Shown piece after piece: positions 48,698 through 57,732 of a stretch of DNA of 64,000 nt. The number at the start of each line of letters is the position of its first letter. The stretch's first letter is position 1. The notes under the pieces were generated by a model. That model worked only from the letters and a program-made list of their open reading frames with translations, did not search any database and was not told the DNA's origin. This stretch comes from an uncultured Candidatus Saccharibacteria bacterium (lineage in GTDB: Bacteria; Patescibacteriota; Saccharimonadia; Saccharimonadales; Saccharimonadaceae): assembly GCA_938033875.1 (NCBI GenBank), contig CALHKG010000014.1, forward strand, positions 124,001-188,000. The letters run 5' to 3'. The position numbers and the translations under genes are program-made.

Positions 48698-49891
48698 ATG
48701 TTTATAGCTATTCTTGGCCGTCAACCAGAAATCTCTATCGCTGAATTAGAGGCGGTTTACGGTGCTAAAAATGTCCAAAAAATCTCCAACCAAGCCGCCA
48801 CGGTTAATTGCGACAATTTATCAATTGACAATCTTGGCGGAACGATTAAGTGCGGACAAGTCATCACGAAGATAAAGTCGCAAAAATCAGACCGCAATAC
48901 CCTGCTTCAAGCCTCAAAAATTATTGTTGAAAAATACACGAAAAAACTTTCGAATAGTCAGAAAAAAATAACGCTTGGGATAAGCTTTTATGGCAATAAA
49001 ACAGATCCGAGAAACGTCCAAAAAATCGGAATTATCTTAAAAAACAACCTGAAAAAATCTGGCGTTAGTTTGCGCCTAATTCCTAATAAAACCGCCGCGC
49101 TGTCCACTGCGACCTCTCACAATAATAAACTCGGCAGGTCTGAGGCGAAAATTGAAATTATCATAGCTAAGAACGTGTACGGAGATTTGATAATCGCTGA
49201 AAGTCGTGGCGCTCAAAATATCAATTCGTATACTCAGCGCGACCGCGGACGACCAAAGCGCGATGCCTTCGTGGGAATGCTTCCGCCCAAGCTTGCACAA
49301 ATTATGATTAACCTATCTGGCGCAAAACCTGACGATTACCTATGGGATCCGTTTTGCGGCACAGGAACGGTACTACAAGAAGCTGCACTTATCGGCGTGA
49401 ATGCTTATGGCAGCGATTTGAGCGATAAGATGATATCTTACACGACTGAAAATATGAACTGGGTGGAAAAAACTTTTTCGACAAACACTTTCTGGCAAGC
49501 GTATCAGGCCGACGCTACCTCTGTAAAATTAACAGATGAACAGAAGAAACGGATTTCTCGAATTGTTTGTGAAACATATTTAGGTCAGCCATTTTCCGCT
49601 CCGCCAAGCCCAGAAAAACTTCACGAAGTAGTTGGAAATTGCAATCACATAATTAGCGATTTTCTGCAAAATATCCATTCGCAAATCCGCCCAGGCACGA
49701 CGCTTTGCATAGCCGTTCCAGCGTGGCAAAATCACGAAGGTAAATTCACTCACTTACCTCTGATAAAAAATCTTAAAAAACTTGGATATCAGCAAATTAT
49801 CGATAAAAACCTCTTATATTACCGTGAAGATCAAGTTGTTGCCAGAGAAATATTGGTATTAAAACCAGCAGATATAGCCAAAACCGCTTGA
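48698..49891 (+). CDS. Trm11-like RNA/DNA guanine-N2 methyltransferase
   Basis: A 397-aa protein. The N-terminal region with ISFYGNKTDP looks THUMP/NFLD-like. The C-terminal Rossmann methyltransferase has RDRGRPKRDAFVGMLPPKLA, LWDPFCGTGTVLQEAALIG (SAM motif) and, in the motif-IV position, VCETYLGQPF instead of N/DPPY. That ETYLGP-type variant is seen in some Trm11-like proteins. tRNA is the likely substrate. TATAAT (48686-48691) is 6 nt before the ATG, back to back with the promoter of the divergent flippase-like gene. Confidence 0.75.
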   Translation: MFIAILGRQPEISIAELEAVYGAKNVQKISNQAATVNCDNLSIDNLGGTIKCGQVITKIKSQKSDRNTLLQASKIIVEKYTKKLSNSQKKITLGISFYGNKTDPRNVQKIGIILKNNLKKSGVSLRLIPNKTAALSTATSHNNKLGRSEAKIEIIIAKNVYGDLIIAESRGAQNINSYTQRDRGRPKRDAFVGMLPPKLAQIMINLSGAKPDDYLWDPFCGTGTVLQEAALIGVNAYGSDLSDKMISYTTENMNWVEKTFSTNTFWQAYQADATSVKLTDEQKKRISRIVCETYLGQPFSAPPSPEKLHEVVGNCNHIISDFLQNIHSQIRPGTTLCIAVPAWQNHEGKFTHLPLIKNLKKLGYQQIIDKNLLYYREDQVVAREILVLKPADIAKTA

Positions 49892-49954
49892 CAACTGGCT
49901 TTATTTTCGATAAACTAGAACAGATTGTTTTATAGAAACTATAAGGAGTAAAGA

Positions 49955-50227
49955 ATGTCAAAGGTTAAAGCTGGTGGTTCTAGTAAGAATATCCACAACA
50001 ATGCTGGTCAACGTCTTGGCGTTAAGCGATTTGGCGGTCAAAAAGTTTCCGCTGGAGAAGTTCTAGTTCGCCAAACTGGCGCCACAAAGATCGCTGGTGA
50101 CGGTACATACGTTAGCCGTAATTTCACCATCCACGCTGCAAAAGATGGCGTAGTTGGCTTTAAATCAGTTAAGAAAACTAAGTTTACCGGCAAATCAGAA
50201 CGCCGAACGCAAGTTGTTGTTCTTTAA
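49955..50227 (+). CDS. rpmA: Ribosomal protein bL27
   Basis: A 90-aa L27 with KAGGSSKNIHNNAGQRLGVK, FGGQKVSAGEVLVRQTG and HAAKDGVVGF, all typical. The N-terminus begins MSKVKAGGS without a Firmicutes-type cleaved extension. A ribosome site (AAGGAG) precedes the ATG, and TTGACA (49890-49895) with TAAACT 17 bp on gives a ~35-nt leader. rplU is not adjacent, unlike most bacteria. A hairpin follows at 50254-50270. Confidence 0.97.
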   Translation: MSKVKAGGSSKNIHNNAGQRLGVKRFGGQKVSAGEVLVRQTGATKIAGDGTYVSRNFTIHAAKDGVVGFKSVKKTKFTGKSERRTQVVVL

Positions 50228-50251
50228 TCGGTAAAAACTTTTTATTAAAAT

Positions 50252-50280
50252 AGCTCCGGTAAATACGGAGTTATTTTATT
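50252..50280. terminator. Short hairpin between convergent rpmA and unknown gene
   Basis: CTCCG (50254-50258)/CGGAG (50266-50270) followed by TTATTTTATT. The stem is only 5-6 bp, so it is a modest terminator that may serve both convergent genes. Confidence 0.55.
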
Positions 50281-50281
50281 A

Positions 50282-51442
50282 TTAATAATTATTTCTTACA
50301 TATTCGAGAAGTGCCCTTGCAGAATCCCTATGCATACCGCTTCTCTCCTTGCCACCCCTGTAATGAGTAACCATTTTGTCTTGTCTGTCTACATTAAATG
50401 AGCCGTCCATCATAGCAATTGCCAGCACTACAGTATATTCACGACTGCGCATTTTACCCGCATAATAATCACCTCCGAGATAATTAGGAGCTTTTAGATT
50501 ATCCTCTGAGTCGCGAAGAACTCTGTCTGCCAAAGCGCCTGGATTAACTACCGCCAGCCTATCAAGACTGGAGGTTAAATATTCAAACAAACGACAACGC
50601 GTCAGGTGACTAGATCTAATGTTATTTATTAGTGCTTTAGAGTCAAGCGCTCTCTCGGGATTAATTATTTGCATTAACGATGGATTCATAGCTAGATTAT
50701 CAATAGCCTCTTTCGCAGCATTAAAGCTACTCTCAGATATAGGAACTCCTTTTGGGTTTCTAACGGCAGCATCCTCTACATTATTTGACGGCACATAATT
50801 CGGATCAAGTAGGTGCTCAAATTTCAACTTCACAGATGTGTAATCGTCCCTAAAAGACATTCCGTCCACGTCAGTCTCTAGAGGCTTCATCAGTTCTAGT
50901 ACTCTCTTATCAAAACGATTTAGCTCTGAGCTATCACTTTCATCTAGCCCCGTTTCCGCAGTCGACAGACTATTCCAATCACTAGCCGTATGTTTCTGCC
51001 GCCAAACTTGATCAGCAGCCTCCGCTCCTTCTTTAAGCATTTCCTCAGTAGATTTTCCGTAAAGATCCTGAATATAAGATTCGTCAAAACCTTTATTTGC
51101 TTCTCGACTTTGGAGCTTCTTCAATGACACAATCTTAGTTGCAATAATATACTCTTCATAAACATGCCCTCCATAAACTTTAATCGGTTTATGTACTTTC
51201 ACAAACAGCTCAATCGGACCAATACCCCCCTCGGAATCAGTATCACAAACACTTAGCATATCGCCAGGAATCCAGCCTCCATCATATCTGACACCTTTTC
51301 CGTCTTGACCACTGCGAATAACAGTTAGCGGAGATGTTGTAATATCTGGGTCAGCATCGGCATGAAAAGTTGCAACTGCATAGTCTTCCAATGTTTTTGG
51401 TCGTTCTTGTTCGTGGTTTTGTGTTGATTTTAAGTTTTCCAT
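50282..51442 (-). CDS. Unknown soluble protein
   Basis: A 386-aa acidic protein with no signal peptide or membrane helix that I do not recognise. The N-terminal ~110 residues are beta-rich, with VRYDGGWIPGDMLSVCDTD and HKPIKVYGGHVYEEYIIATK. The middle is Asp/Ser-rich and probably flexible (TAETGLDESDSSELNRFDKR). The C-terminal half is helical, ending RDSARALLEYVRNNY. A TATAAA box lies ~14 nt upstream of the ATG. It is monocistronic between rpmA and a response regulator. It may be lineage-specific. Confidence 0.6.
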   Translation of the reverse strand: MENLKSTQNHEQERPKTLEDYAVATFHADADPDITTSPLTVIRSGQDGKGVRYDGGWIPGDMLSVCDTDSEGGIGPIELFVKVHKPIKVYGGHVYEEYIIATKIVSLKKLQSREANKGFDESYIQDLYGKSTEEMLKEGAEAADQVWRQKHTASDWNSLSTAETGLDESDSSELNRFDKRVLELMKPLETDVDGMSFRDDYTSVKLKFEHLLDPNYVPSNNVEDAAVRNPKGVPISESSFNAAKEAIDNLAMNPSLMQIINPERALDSKALINNIRSSHLTRCRLFEYLTSSLDRLAVVNPGALADRVLRDSEDNLKAPNYLGGDYYAGKMRSREYTVVLAIAMMDGSFNVDRQDKMVTHYRGGKERSGMHRDSARALLEYVRNNY

Positions 51443-51517
51443 ATATAACTATTTTATACCAAAAAACAAACAAAAAGTCAACCCCTAAGAGGCCTGCTTC
51501 CCACTCGATTTACTTCT

Positions 51518-51901
51518 CTATTGAATACCCAAATGATGTTTTACGCGAGCCACAACGTCGCCAATTACAACCTGAGATTTCACCAAATAATCATCAACAC
51601 CTAGACTCTCAGCGCGTTCCTTGTCCTTTGGCTGACTAAGCGCCGTCAGCATAATAATCCTCACGTTAGCGGTTTCTGGCGTATTACGAAGAATATCCAG
51701 AACGTCAAAACCACTAATCTTTGGCATCATCACATCCAAAAGAATCAAATCTGGACGATATTCAACAGTGGCAGACAGAGCGTCTTCACCATTATTTGCC
51801 TCTCTGACGTCAAATCCTTCGATCTCCAGCCGCGACCTATAAACCGCAGACAGAGCCATGTCATCCTCAACTAATAAAATCTTCTTTTTTTGTCCGTTCA
51901 T
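51518..51901 (-). CDS. Response regulator receiver protein
   Basis: A 127-aa stand-alone receiver: acidic VEDDMALSAVY, phospho-acceptor D56 in LILLDVMMPKISGFDVL, T86 in IIMLTALSQP and K108 in DDYLVKSQV. No output domain. It follows ctpA by 41 bp with a GGAG ribosome site, and no kinase gene adjoins, so its partner is elsewhere. Confidence 0.92.
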   Translation of the reverse strand: MNGQKKKILLVEDDMALSAVYRSRLEIEGFDVREANNGEDALSATVEYRPDLILLDVMMPKISGFDVLDILRNTPETANVRIIMLTALSQPKDKERAESLGVDDYLVKSQVVIGDVVARVKHHLGIQ

Positions 51902-51942
51902 ACTATCTCCATTTTATGTTGTCCAGCCCAAAAACACAAGCT

Positions 51943-53118
51943 TTATAACGACTTCGCCTTATCCATCTGCGGATCTACGTTATTATTGACATCATCCGAC
52001 GAAAGATCAACTTTTACATCAGGTTCTATACCAGTTTTATCTATATTTTTACCCTTTGGTGTGTACCATCTGGCTTCCGTAACCTTCATTTGCGACCCGC
52101 CAGGTAATCCAAGCACGATCTGCACACTTCCCTTACCGTAACTCTTCTGCCCAACCAGCGTAGCTTTTCCGTATTCACGAAGCGCCCCAGCTGTTATTTC
52201 GCTGGCACTGGCACTATTGCCGTTAATCAGCACCACGGTTTTCATATTGCCTAAAATTGGTGATCCAGTCGTATGAAGTGTTTTAACTATCTCAGAACCA
52301 CGACGCTCAGTCATTGCTACCTGCTTATCCAGCCAAATCCCCAGCAATCCCTGAGCCGACCCGACAGTTCCACCTGGGTTGTTTCGTAAATCCAAAATCA
52401 CCTTCTTAACACCTTTCTCAACAAACTCCGAAGCGTATTTTCTGGCCAAGCTCACTGTATCATCACCAAATCGGTTAACTTTCAAAATACCAATTTCTCC
52501 ATCAATTTCCGACTCTACTGCCGGAGAAACTATATTCTGACGCACAACCGACACCTCACGCGTTTGGCCACCGCTTAATAACGTCAATTTAACGGACGTA
52601 CCAACTTCTCCGCGAATTTTACTCACAACTTTTTCCACTGACCAGTCAGAAGAAGCCTCGTCATTCACCTTAACAATCGCCTCACCAGCCTTAATTCCCG
52701 CCTTCTGAGCTGGACTGTTTTCCAGAGGTTTTATGATAGTTGGCTTATTATTCCTAAGACCAATCTCCGCACCAATTCCACCACCAATTTGACCACTTAA
52801 TGACTTGTCAAACTCCTTCGTCTCGTCAGGATCCATATACGCCGTATGCGGATCGCCAGCCGCTTCAACTAGCCCGCGATTAGCGCCATAAATTAACTTT
52901 TGAGTATCCAATTTTCCGTCATAATTAGCAACTAGCTCTTGATATGTTTTTTGAACGCTAGATAAGTCAATCGTCTTATTTGAAGTTCTAACGCCAAATA
53001 CCGACGCCACGTTAGCAAACAGCGCATCGGAGCGAGCTCCCGCCACAAAACTAACAATAGCCACAATAATAAGCGTCAAAAACCAACTTAATTGCTGTCT
53101 TTTTTCTCCCGTAACCAT
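51943..53118 (-). CDS. ctpA: C-terminal processing peptidase (S41)
   Basis: A 391-aa exported serine protease with an N-terminal membrane/signal helix (about residues 10-29). A PDZ domain spans the GGIGAEIG to SGGQTREVSVVRQN region. The S41 catalytic part has VILDLRNNPGG, VLINGNSASASEITAGALREY (nucleophile Ser) and GQKSYGKGSVQIVLGLPGG (Lys). It trims C-termini of exported proteins, often wall hydrolases, and the next gene upstream encodes one. TATAAT (53125-53130) is 6 nt before the ATG. Confidence 0.94.
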   Translation of the reverse strand: MVTGEKRQQLSWFLTLIIVAIVSFVAGARSDALFANVASVFGVRTSNKTIDLSSVQKTYQELVANYDGKLDTQKLIYGANRGLVEAAGDPHTAYMDPDETKEFDKSLSGQIGGGIGAEIGLRNNKPTIIKPLENSPAQKAGIKAGEAIVKVNDEASSDWSVEKVVSKIRGEVGTSVKLTLLSGGQTREVSVVRQNIVSPAVESEIDGEIGILKVNRFGDDTVSLARKYASEFVEKGVKKVILDLRNNPGGTVGSAQGLLGIWLDKQVAMTERRGSEIVKTLHTTGSPILGNMKTVVLINGNSASASEITAGALREYGKATLVGQKSYGKGSVQIVLGLPGGSQMKVTEARWYTPKGKNIDKTGIEPDVKVDLSSDDVNNNVDPQMDKAKSL

Positions 53119-53134
53119 ATGCTTATTATACTAC

Positions 53135-53163
53135 AAAACGCCCGTTTAACACGAGCGTTTTTT
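53135..53163. terminator. Terminator between CHAP hydrolase gene and ctpA
   Basis: AACGC-C-CGT / ACG-A-GCGTT hairpin (53137-53159), with T6 on + and T4 on -. It ends the ftsEX-CHAP transcript just before the ctpA promoter. Confidence 0.7.
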
Positions 53164-53180
53164 GTGTATCACTATGCTGA

Positions 53181-54320
53181 TTAGAAGTAAACGTATGTTA
53201 ATCCTGAAGCTGAGCGTGTGTAATGCCTATATAAACCATCCCAGGCGAAATTGTAGTCACTGACAGTAATGGTTCCATCACCATTGACAGATTCAACATA
53301 CATAACATGTCCGTAATATCCAATATTCATCACGGCTGCTGCGCCAGCTTTTGGCGTTGAGCCGCTAGAAATACCATAGCGCGCTGCAGTTGACGGCCAC
53401 TGATTTGCGTTGCCTGCGCCACCAAAATGCGGAACATATCGTCCAGTGCTATGAATTTTCCAAGCCACGTAGCTCACGCATTCACGCGTGTATAGCCCCC
53501 ATGGATCGACATAAGCGTCGAGTGGAGCACTCGCCCAAGCGCCAGGATAACCGCCACCGCCGGGTACGCCGCCTGGAATCGAAACATTACTGCCACCAAG
53601 AGCTCGTCGGTTGGCTGCAGCCTGCTCTTCTCGGAGCTTGGCGACTTCGGAATTGCGCTTCTGAGCCAGAGCCGCATAGTTATTCTGGTCATTCTTCGTG
53701 TCAGTAATCAGTTTTGCCTTCTCAGACTGTTTAGCCGCCATCGCATTGCGCTGCAATTCTTGGTCGCGAAGCGTATTCTCGACAGACTTCTTATTCTCTT
53801 CCAGCTTTTTCTGCAAAGACTTAATTTCTTTGATCTTATCATTCAATGAAGTTTTCAAAGAATTACGCTGTTCTTGCTTGTCAATGTAATCGCTAATATT
53901 TTTTGAGCTAGCAAGCATCTCCAGCGGCGAAATCTGATCATCAACATACAAATCCGCCAAAATTCGCCCCATTGCTTTACGATTGTGCTTAATTAGCTCT
54001 TCGTTCTTTTTTATCTGATCATTAAGGCTATTTATCTTCTTTTGGCTATCAGAAATCTGTGTCTGAATAGCTGATATTTGTCCGTTTATCTTATCAAGTT
54101 CCGCCTGCAAACTATCAGCCATCTCACCCAAGCGCGAAGCCTCAGAATTATAGTTGTCTGCTTCTTGTTGCTTTGCCTGAATTTCGGCGTTATAGTCGCG
54201 AGCTAATACGTGTGATGCCAAGCCAAAAATGCCCGATCCAGCGAGCAATGCAGACATCGCCACCAGAGACGCTCTGCTGACCAATGATGCCGAAACTGGT
54301 GTGGTGGACCGTAGTTTCAT
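53181..54320 (-). CDS. Secreted coiled-coil CHAP peptidoglycan hydrolase (PcsB-like)
   Basis: A 379-aa exported protein with a signal helix (about residues 18-38), a long coiled coil (about 42-235, QQEADNYNSEASRLGEMADS onward) and a C-terminal CHAP domain. Catalytic Cys is in YTRECVSYVAWKIH and His in YYGHVMYVESV. This is the PcsB/RipC-type architecture activated by FtsEX. It is encoded directly after ftsX. TTGACA (54351-54356), 18 bp, TAACAT (54327-54332) is 6 nt from the ATG, so it can also be transcribed alone. Confidence 0.9.
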   Translation of the reverse strand: MKLRSTTPVSASLVSRASLVAMSALLAGSGIFGLASHVLARDYNAEIQAKQQEADNYNSEASRLGEMADSLQAELDKINGQISAIQTQISDSQKKINSLNDQIKKNEELIKHNRKAMGRILADLYVDDQISPLEMLASSKNISDYIDKQEQRNSLKTSLNDKIKEIKSLQKKLEENKKSVENTLRDQELQRNAMAAKQSEKAKLITDTKNDQNNYAALAQKRNSEVAKLREEQAAANRRALGGSNVSIPGGVPGGGGYPGAWASAPLDAYVDPWGLYTRECVSYVAWKIHSTGRYVPHFGGAGNANQWPSTAARYGISSGSTPKAGAAAVMNIGYYGHVMYVESVNGDGTITVSDYNFAWDGLYRHYTRSASGLTYVYF

Positions 54321-54362
54321 ACGTCTATGTTAGCATAAGCGTAATCAGTATGTCAAGAACTT

Positions 54363-55346
54363 TTACAACTTAAGATATTTGCGGGTTGCCACCCAGGATG
54401 ACGCCACGCCAATTGCCGCGCCGACCAGAATCATACTCAAGAAAACCAGCACGCCGTACATTTTTAGATGATTCAAAAGATTATCAATAGGAATTCCGTA
54501 TTTTACCATCGGATCATGCGCAAGAATTAGCAGCCCATACCCAACCACCGTTGCGATAATTGCCGCGATAAATCCATACATTATGGCCTCAACGATAAAC
54601 GGACCTCTGATGAAGCTGCGTTCCGCGCCAATCAACTTCATCATCTCAATCTCATCCTTACGGTTGAAAATTGCCATACGAATAGTATTAAAGACCACAA
54701 GCGAAGAAATTACCACGAAAACAACCGTAGCAATCGATCCACCGATACTCGCCAATCTCACCCAATTACCAACCGTTTTAATAGCTTGCTGGCGCTCACC
54801 TGAGAATGACGGCTCCCTACGAGGGTCTTTATATTTTTTATACAGATCATCGGTTTTAACAAAATTATTTAAGGATTGCTGATTATTCAGTTCTTTCACG
54901 GAAACACGAAGCGTCGCCGACATCTCATTACTAGACTCGCGAATCGCCTCAAGCGTGTCTGGATTGTCCTTATATTGTTCAGCTTGCTTTTCGCGCGCTT
55001 CTTCTGCGGAAATATACTTAACGCTATCAACGTTATCTAATTTTTCAATTCGAGATTTAATCGTTTTAATCGTTTTTTCTGGCGTGTCGCCCTTTAAGTA
55101 AATTGACATATCGGCACGCTTGGAGACATTTGAAACGGTATCAACCAAAACCTGACGCGCTGATAATGTTATAAACACGATAATCAATGTAACGCTCATC
55201 ACCGCGGTCGCAGCAATCGTTAGCCAGGCATTACGACTAAAGTTATTGATACCATATCGGCACATTCTGACAAACGTCAACCAACCTCGTCGACGCTGAC
55301 GTATACGGATAGTTTCTTTATTTTTGTTAGACTTTGATGATTTCAT
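54363..55346 (-). CDS. ftsX: Cell-division ABC permease FtsX
   Basis: A 327-aa protein with four membrane helices: one near residues 40-60, three in the C-terminal third. The extracellular loop between includes DMSIYLKGDTPEKTIKTI. The cytoplasmic coupling region holds RKDEIEMMKLIGAERSFIRG. With FtsE it activates the downstream CHAP hydrolase. Its start shares one base with the ftsE stop region. Confidence 0.93.
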   Translation of the reverse strand: MKSSKSNKNKETIRIRQRRRGWLTFVRMCRYGINNFSRNAWLTIAATAVMSVTLIIVFITLSARQVLVDTVSNVSKRADMSIYLKGDTPEKTIKTIKSRIEKLDNVDSVKYISAEEAREKQAEQYKDNPDTLEAIRESSNEMSATLRVSVKELNNQQSLNNFVKTDDLYKKYKDPRREPSFSGERQQAIKTVGNWVRLASIGGSIATVVFVVISSLVVFNTIRMAIFNRKDEIEMMKLIGAERSFIRGPFIVEAIMYGFIAAIIATVVGYGLLILAHDPMVKYGIPIDNLLNHLKMYGVLVFLSMILVGAAIGVASSWVATRKYLKL

Positions 55347-56029
55347 TACTGTTTATAACTCCCTCTCGCCTGATCAGAGGTGATTTTACCATGATCAATT
55401 GTAATAACGCGCCGCTTCAATTTATTAACAATCTCCACGTTGTGAGTCGTCAGAATAACCGTCGTGCCATACTTGTTAATCTTTTCTAGCAAGCGAACAA
55501 TGTCCCAGCTGTGCTTCGGGTCCAAGTTTCCAGTCGGCTCATCTGCAATCAGAATCTTCGGCTGACGTACCACTGCCCTAGCAATCGCTACACGTTGACG
55601 CTCACCGCCAGAAAGCTGATGAGGAAAATGTTTTTCCTTCCCCTTAAGACCAACCAACTCAATAACCTTCGGCACAGTTGCCTTAATTTCCCGATTTGTC
55701 ATTCCAGCAATTTCCAGCGCAAACGCCACATTTTCAAACACCGTTCGATTCGGAAGCAACTTAAAATCCTGAAAAACCACGCCAATTTTCCGACGCAACA
55801 GCGGAATATGCTTGTCCTTCAAATTGTCATAGTCAATTCCACCAACTACAATTTTTCCAGAGCTCGGCTTTTCTTCGCGAGTCAAAAGCTTCAAAAGTGT
55901 CGATTTGCCAGCACCCGACGTACCAACAATAATCACAAATTCACCAGCGCCAACATGAATGCTTGCTCGATTCAATGCCGGCTTGTTACTTTTTCCGTAG
56001 TTCTTCGTTACCCTATCTAACAGAATCAT
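55346..56029 (-). CDS. ftsE: Cell-division ABC ATPase FtsE
   Basis: A 227-aa ABC ATPase: Walker A GTSGAGKSTLLKLL, Q-loop VVFQDFKLLPNRTVFENVA, signature LSGGERQRVAIARA, Walker B ILIADEPTGNLD and H-loop TTHN. It energises FtsX. TATAAT (56037-56042) lies 7 nt before the ATG, between prfB and ftsE. Confidence 0.95.
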   Translation of the reverse strand: MILLDRVTKNYGKSNKPALNRASIHVGAGEFVIIVGTSGAGKSTLLKLLTREEKPSSGKIVVGGIDYDNLKDKHIPLLRRKIGVVFQDFKLLPNRTVFENVAFALEIAGMTNREIKATVPKVIELVGLKGKEKHFPHQLSGGERQRVAIARAVVRQPKILIADEPTGNLDPKHSWDIVRLLEKINKYGTTVILTTHNVEIVNKLKRRVITIDHGKITSDQARGSYKQ

Positions 56030-56049
56030 TACTAGTATTATACCATAAG

Positions 56050-57141
56050 CTAAATATTTTTAGAATTAGTGTTTTGTTCTAAATACGCCGTGATAAATTC
56101 GTCAATATCACCGTCCAGAACACCTTGAGCGTTGCGATTTTCGTGCTTTGTACGCGTATCCTTAACTAGCGTATACGGATGCAAAACGTAATTTCTAATT
56201 TGGCTGCCCCAATTTGCCGATTCGCCAGCCCTAAGATCAGACAGAGTTTCGGTGTGTTGCTCTAATTTCATCGCTAGCAATTTTGACCGCAAAATCTTCA
56301 GCGCCGTTTCCTTATTCTGAATCTGCGAGCGCTCATTCTGAATAGCCACAGTAATTCCCGTCGGCTCATGCGTCACCCGAACCGCCGAATCCGTCGTATT
56401 CACACCTTGACCGCCCTTGCCGCCCGAGCGATAGACATCAATTCTTAAATCATTCGGGTCAATTGATATTTCATCGGGCGCGTCAATTTTCGGCAAAACC
56501 TCAACAAGCGCAAAACTAGTCTGGCGCAAATTGTCCGCATTAAACGGACTTAATCTCACCAAACGATGCACGCCATTTTCCGACCGCAATTTTCCATAAG
56601 CAAAAGATCCAGAAATCTCCAAAACGACCGTTTTAATTCCAGCGTCGTCATTTGTCGAGCGTTCCAGCGTATCAACTTTCATTCCAGATTTTTCCGCCCA
56701 GCGCAAATACATTCGCTCCAACATCGCCGCAAAATCCTGAGCGTCCAGTCCGCCAACTCCAGCGGAAATGCGCATAATTGCCGAACGGTTGTCATATTCG
56801 CCAGAGAATAACAAATCGGTTTTATGCCTATCAAAACTCTTATCAATTGCCGCAACTTGCGCTTGGAATTCCGGCAATAAATCGTCATCACCAAGCTCCA
56901 TCAACTCCACCATATCACCAACCTGCACCGTCAAAGTCTGCCAAGGCTCGACGGTCTGACGAAGACTAGCGGCTTGTTTCGTTAGTTCTTGGGCGTAATC
57001 AGGATTATTCCAAATTTCTGGCTGGTTTAATTGATCATCCAGCTCCGCCAATTTCTGCTCCAAATCAGAAAACTTCAGCGCTTTTTTAGCCTGTTCAATT
57101 TCTTTTTCTAATTCACCAATTTTCTTTTTTAGTGGCTGCAT
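56050..57141 (-). CDS. prfB: Peptide chain release factor 2
   Basis: A 363-aa class I release factor. The SPF codon-recognition tripeptide is in LVRLSPFNADNLRQTSFA, marking RF2 (UAA/UGA). The catalytic GGQ is in SGGKGGQGVNTTDSAVR. The N-terminus is a coiled coil. The frame is continuous, with no in-frame UGA near codon 25, so the usual RF2 autoregulatory frameshift is absent. TACAAT (57149-57154) is 7 nt before the ATG. An RF2 implies UGA is a stop in this organism. Confidence 0.95.
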   Translation of the reverse strand: MQPLKKKIGELEKEIEQAKKALKFSDLEQKLAELDDQLNQPEIWNNPDYAQELTKQAASLRQTVEPWQTLTVQVGDMVELMELGDDDLLPEFQAQVAAIDKSFDRHKTDLLFSGEYDNRSAIMRISAGVGGLDAQDFAAMLERMYLRWAEKSGMKVDTLERSTNDDAGIKTVVLEISGSFAYGKLRSENGVHRLVRLSPFNADNLRQTSFALVEVLPKIDAPDEISIDPNDLRIDVYRSGGKGGQGVNTTDSAVRVTHEPTGITVAIQNERSQIQNKETALKILRSKLLAMKLEQHTETLSDLRAGESANWGSQIRNYVLHPYTLVKDTRTKHENRNAQGVLDGDIDEFITAYLEQNTNSKNI

Positions 57142-57192
57142 ATATTTTATTGTACCATTTTTCAGCGCTCAATTCTCTGTTAAAATAAAAAG

Positions 57193-57732
57193 ATGGATAA
57201 AGATATTGAGAAAATTCTATTTACGAACGAAGAAATAAAAACGGCAGTTCAGAAACTTGGGAAAAAATTGACCGAGGATTATCAAGATAAAAATCCTGTT
57301 ATCGTGGGTATTTTACGCGGCGCGGCGCCGTTTATGATCGACTTGATACAAGCGATGGATTGCTATATGGAAATTGATTTCATGGCGGTTTCCAGCTACG
57401 GCGACGACACAAAATCTTCTGGATCTGTAAAAATTATCAAAGATTTGGACACCGACGTAACTGATAGGCATGTGTTGATAGTTGAGGACATAATTGACAG
57501 CGGTCGAACCGCCCAGGCACTAAGAGAATTATTTGCCGCAAAAAATGCTGCGTCGGTAAAAATATGCTCGCTATTAGACAAACCAGCACGGCGCGAAGTT
57601 GACGCAAAAGCCGATTACGTCGGCATCGATACGCCGAATGAATTTGTCGTTGGCTACGGTCTAGATTTTCGCCAGCAATATCGCAACTTGCCATACATCG
57701 GCGTCTTAAAGCCAGAAGTTTATCAAGATTAA
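57193..57732 (+). CDS. hpt: Hypoxanthine phosphoribosyltransferase
   Basis: A 179-aa purine salvage enzyme converting hypoxanthine/guanine and PRPP to IMP/GMP. Motifs are VGILRGAAPFMIDLI, FMAVSSYGDDTKSSG (flexible loop), the PRPP motif VLIVEDIIDSGRTAQAL and DYVGIDTPNEFVVGYGLDF. It is divergent from prfB; TAAAAT lies 6 nt before the ATG. It ends by overlapping the convergent murD stop by 4 bp. Confidence 0.95.
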   Translation: MDKDIEKILFTNEEIKTAVQKLGKKLTEDYQDKNPVIVGILRGAAPFMIDLIQAMDCYMEIDFMAVSSYGDDTKSSGSVKIIKDLDTDVTDRHVLIVEDIIDSGRTAQALRELFAAKNAASVKICSLLDKPARREVDAKADYVGIDTPNEFVVGYGLDFRQQYRNLPYIGVLKPEVYQD

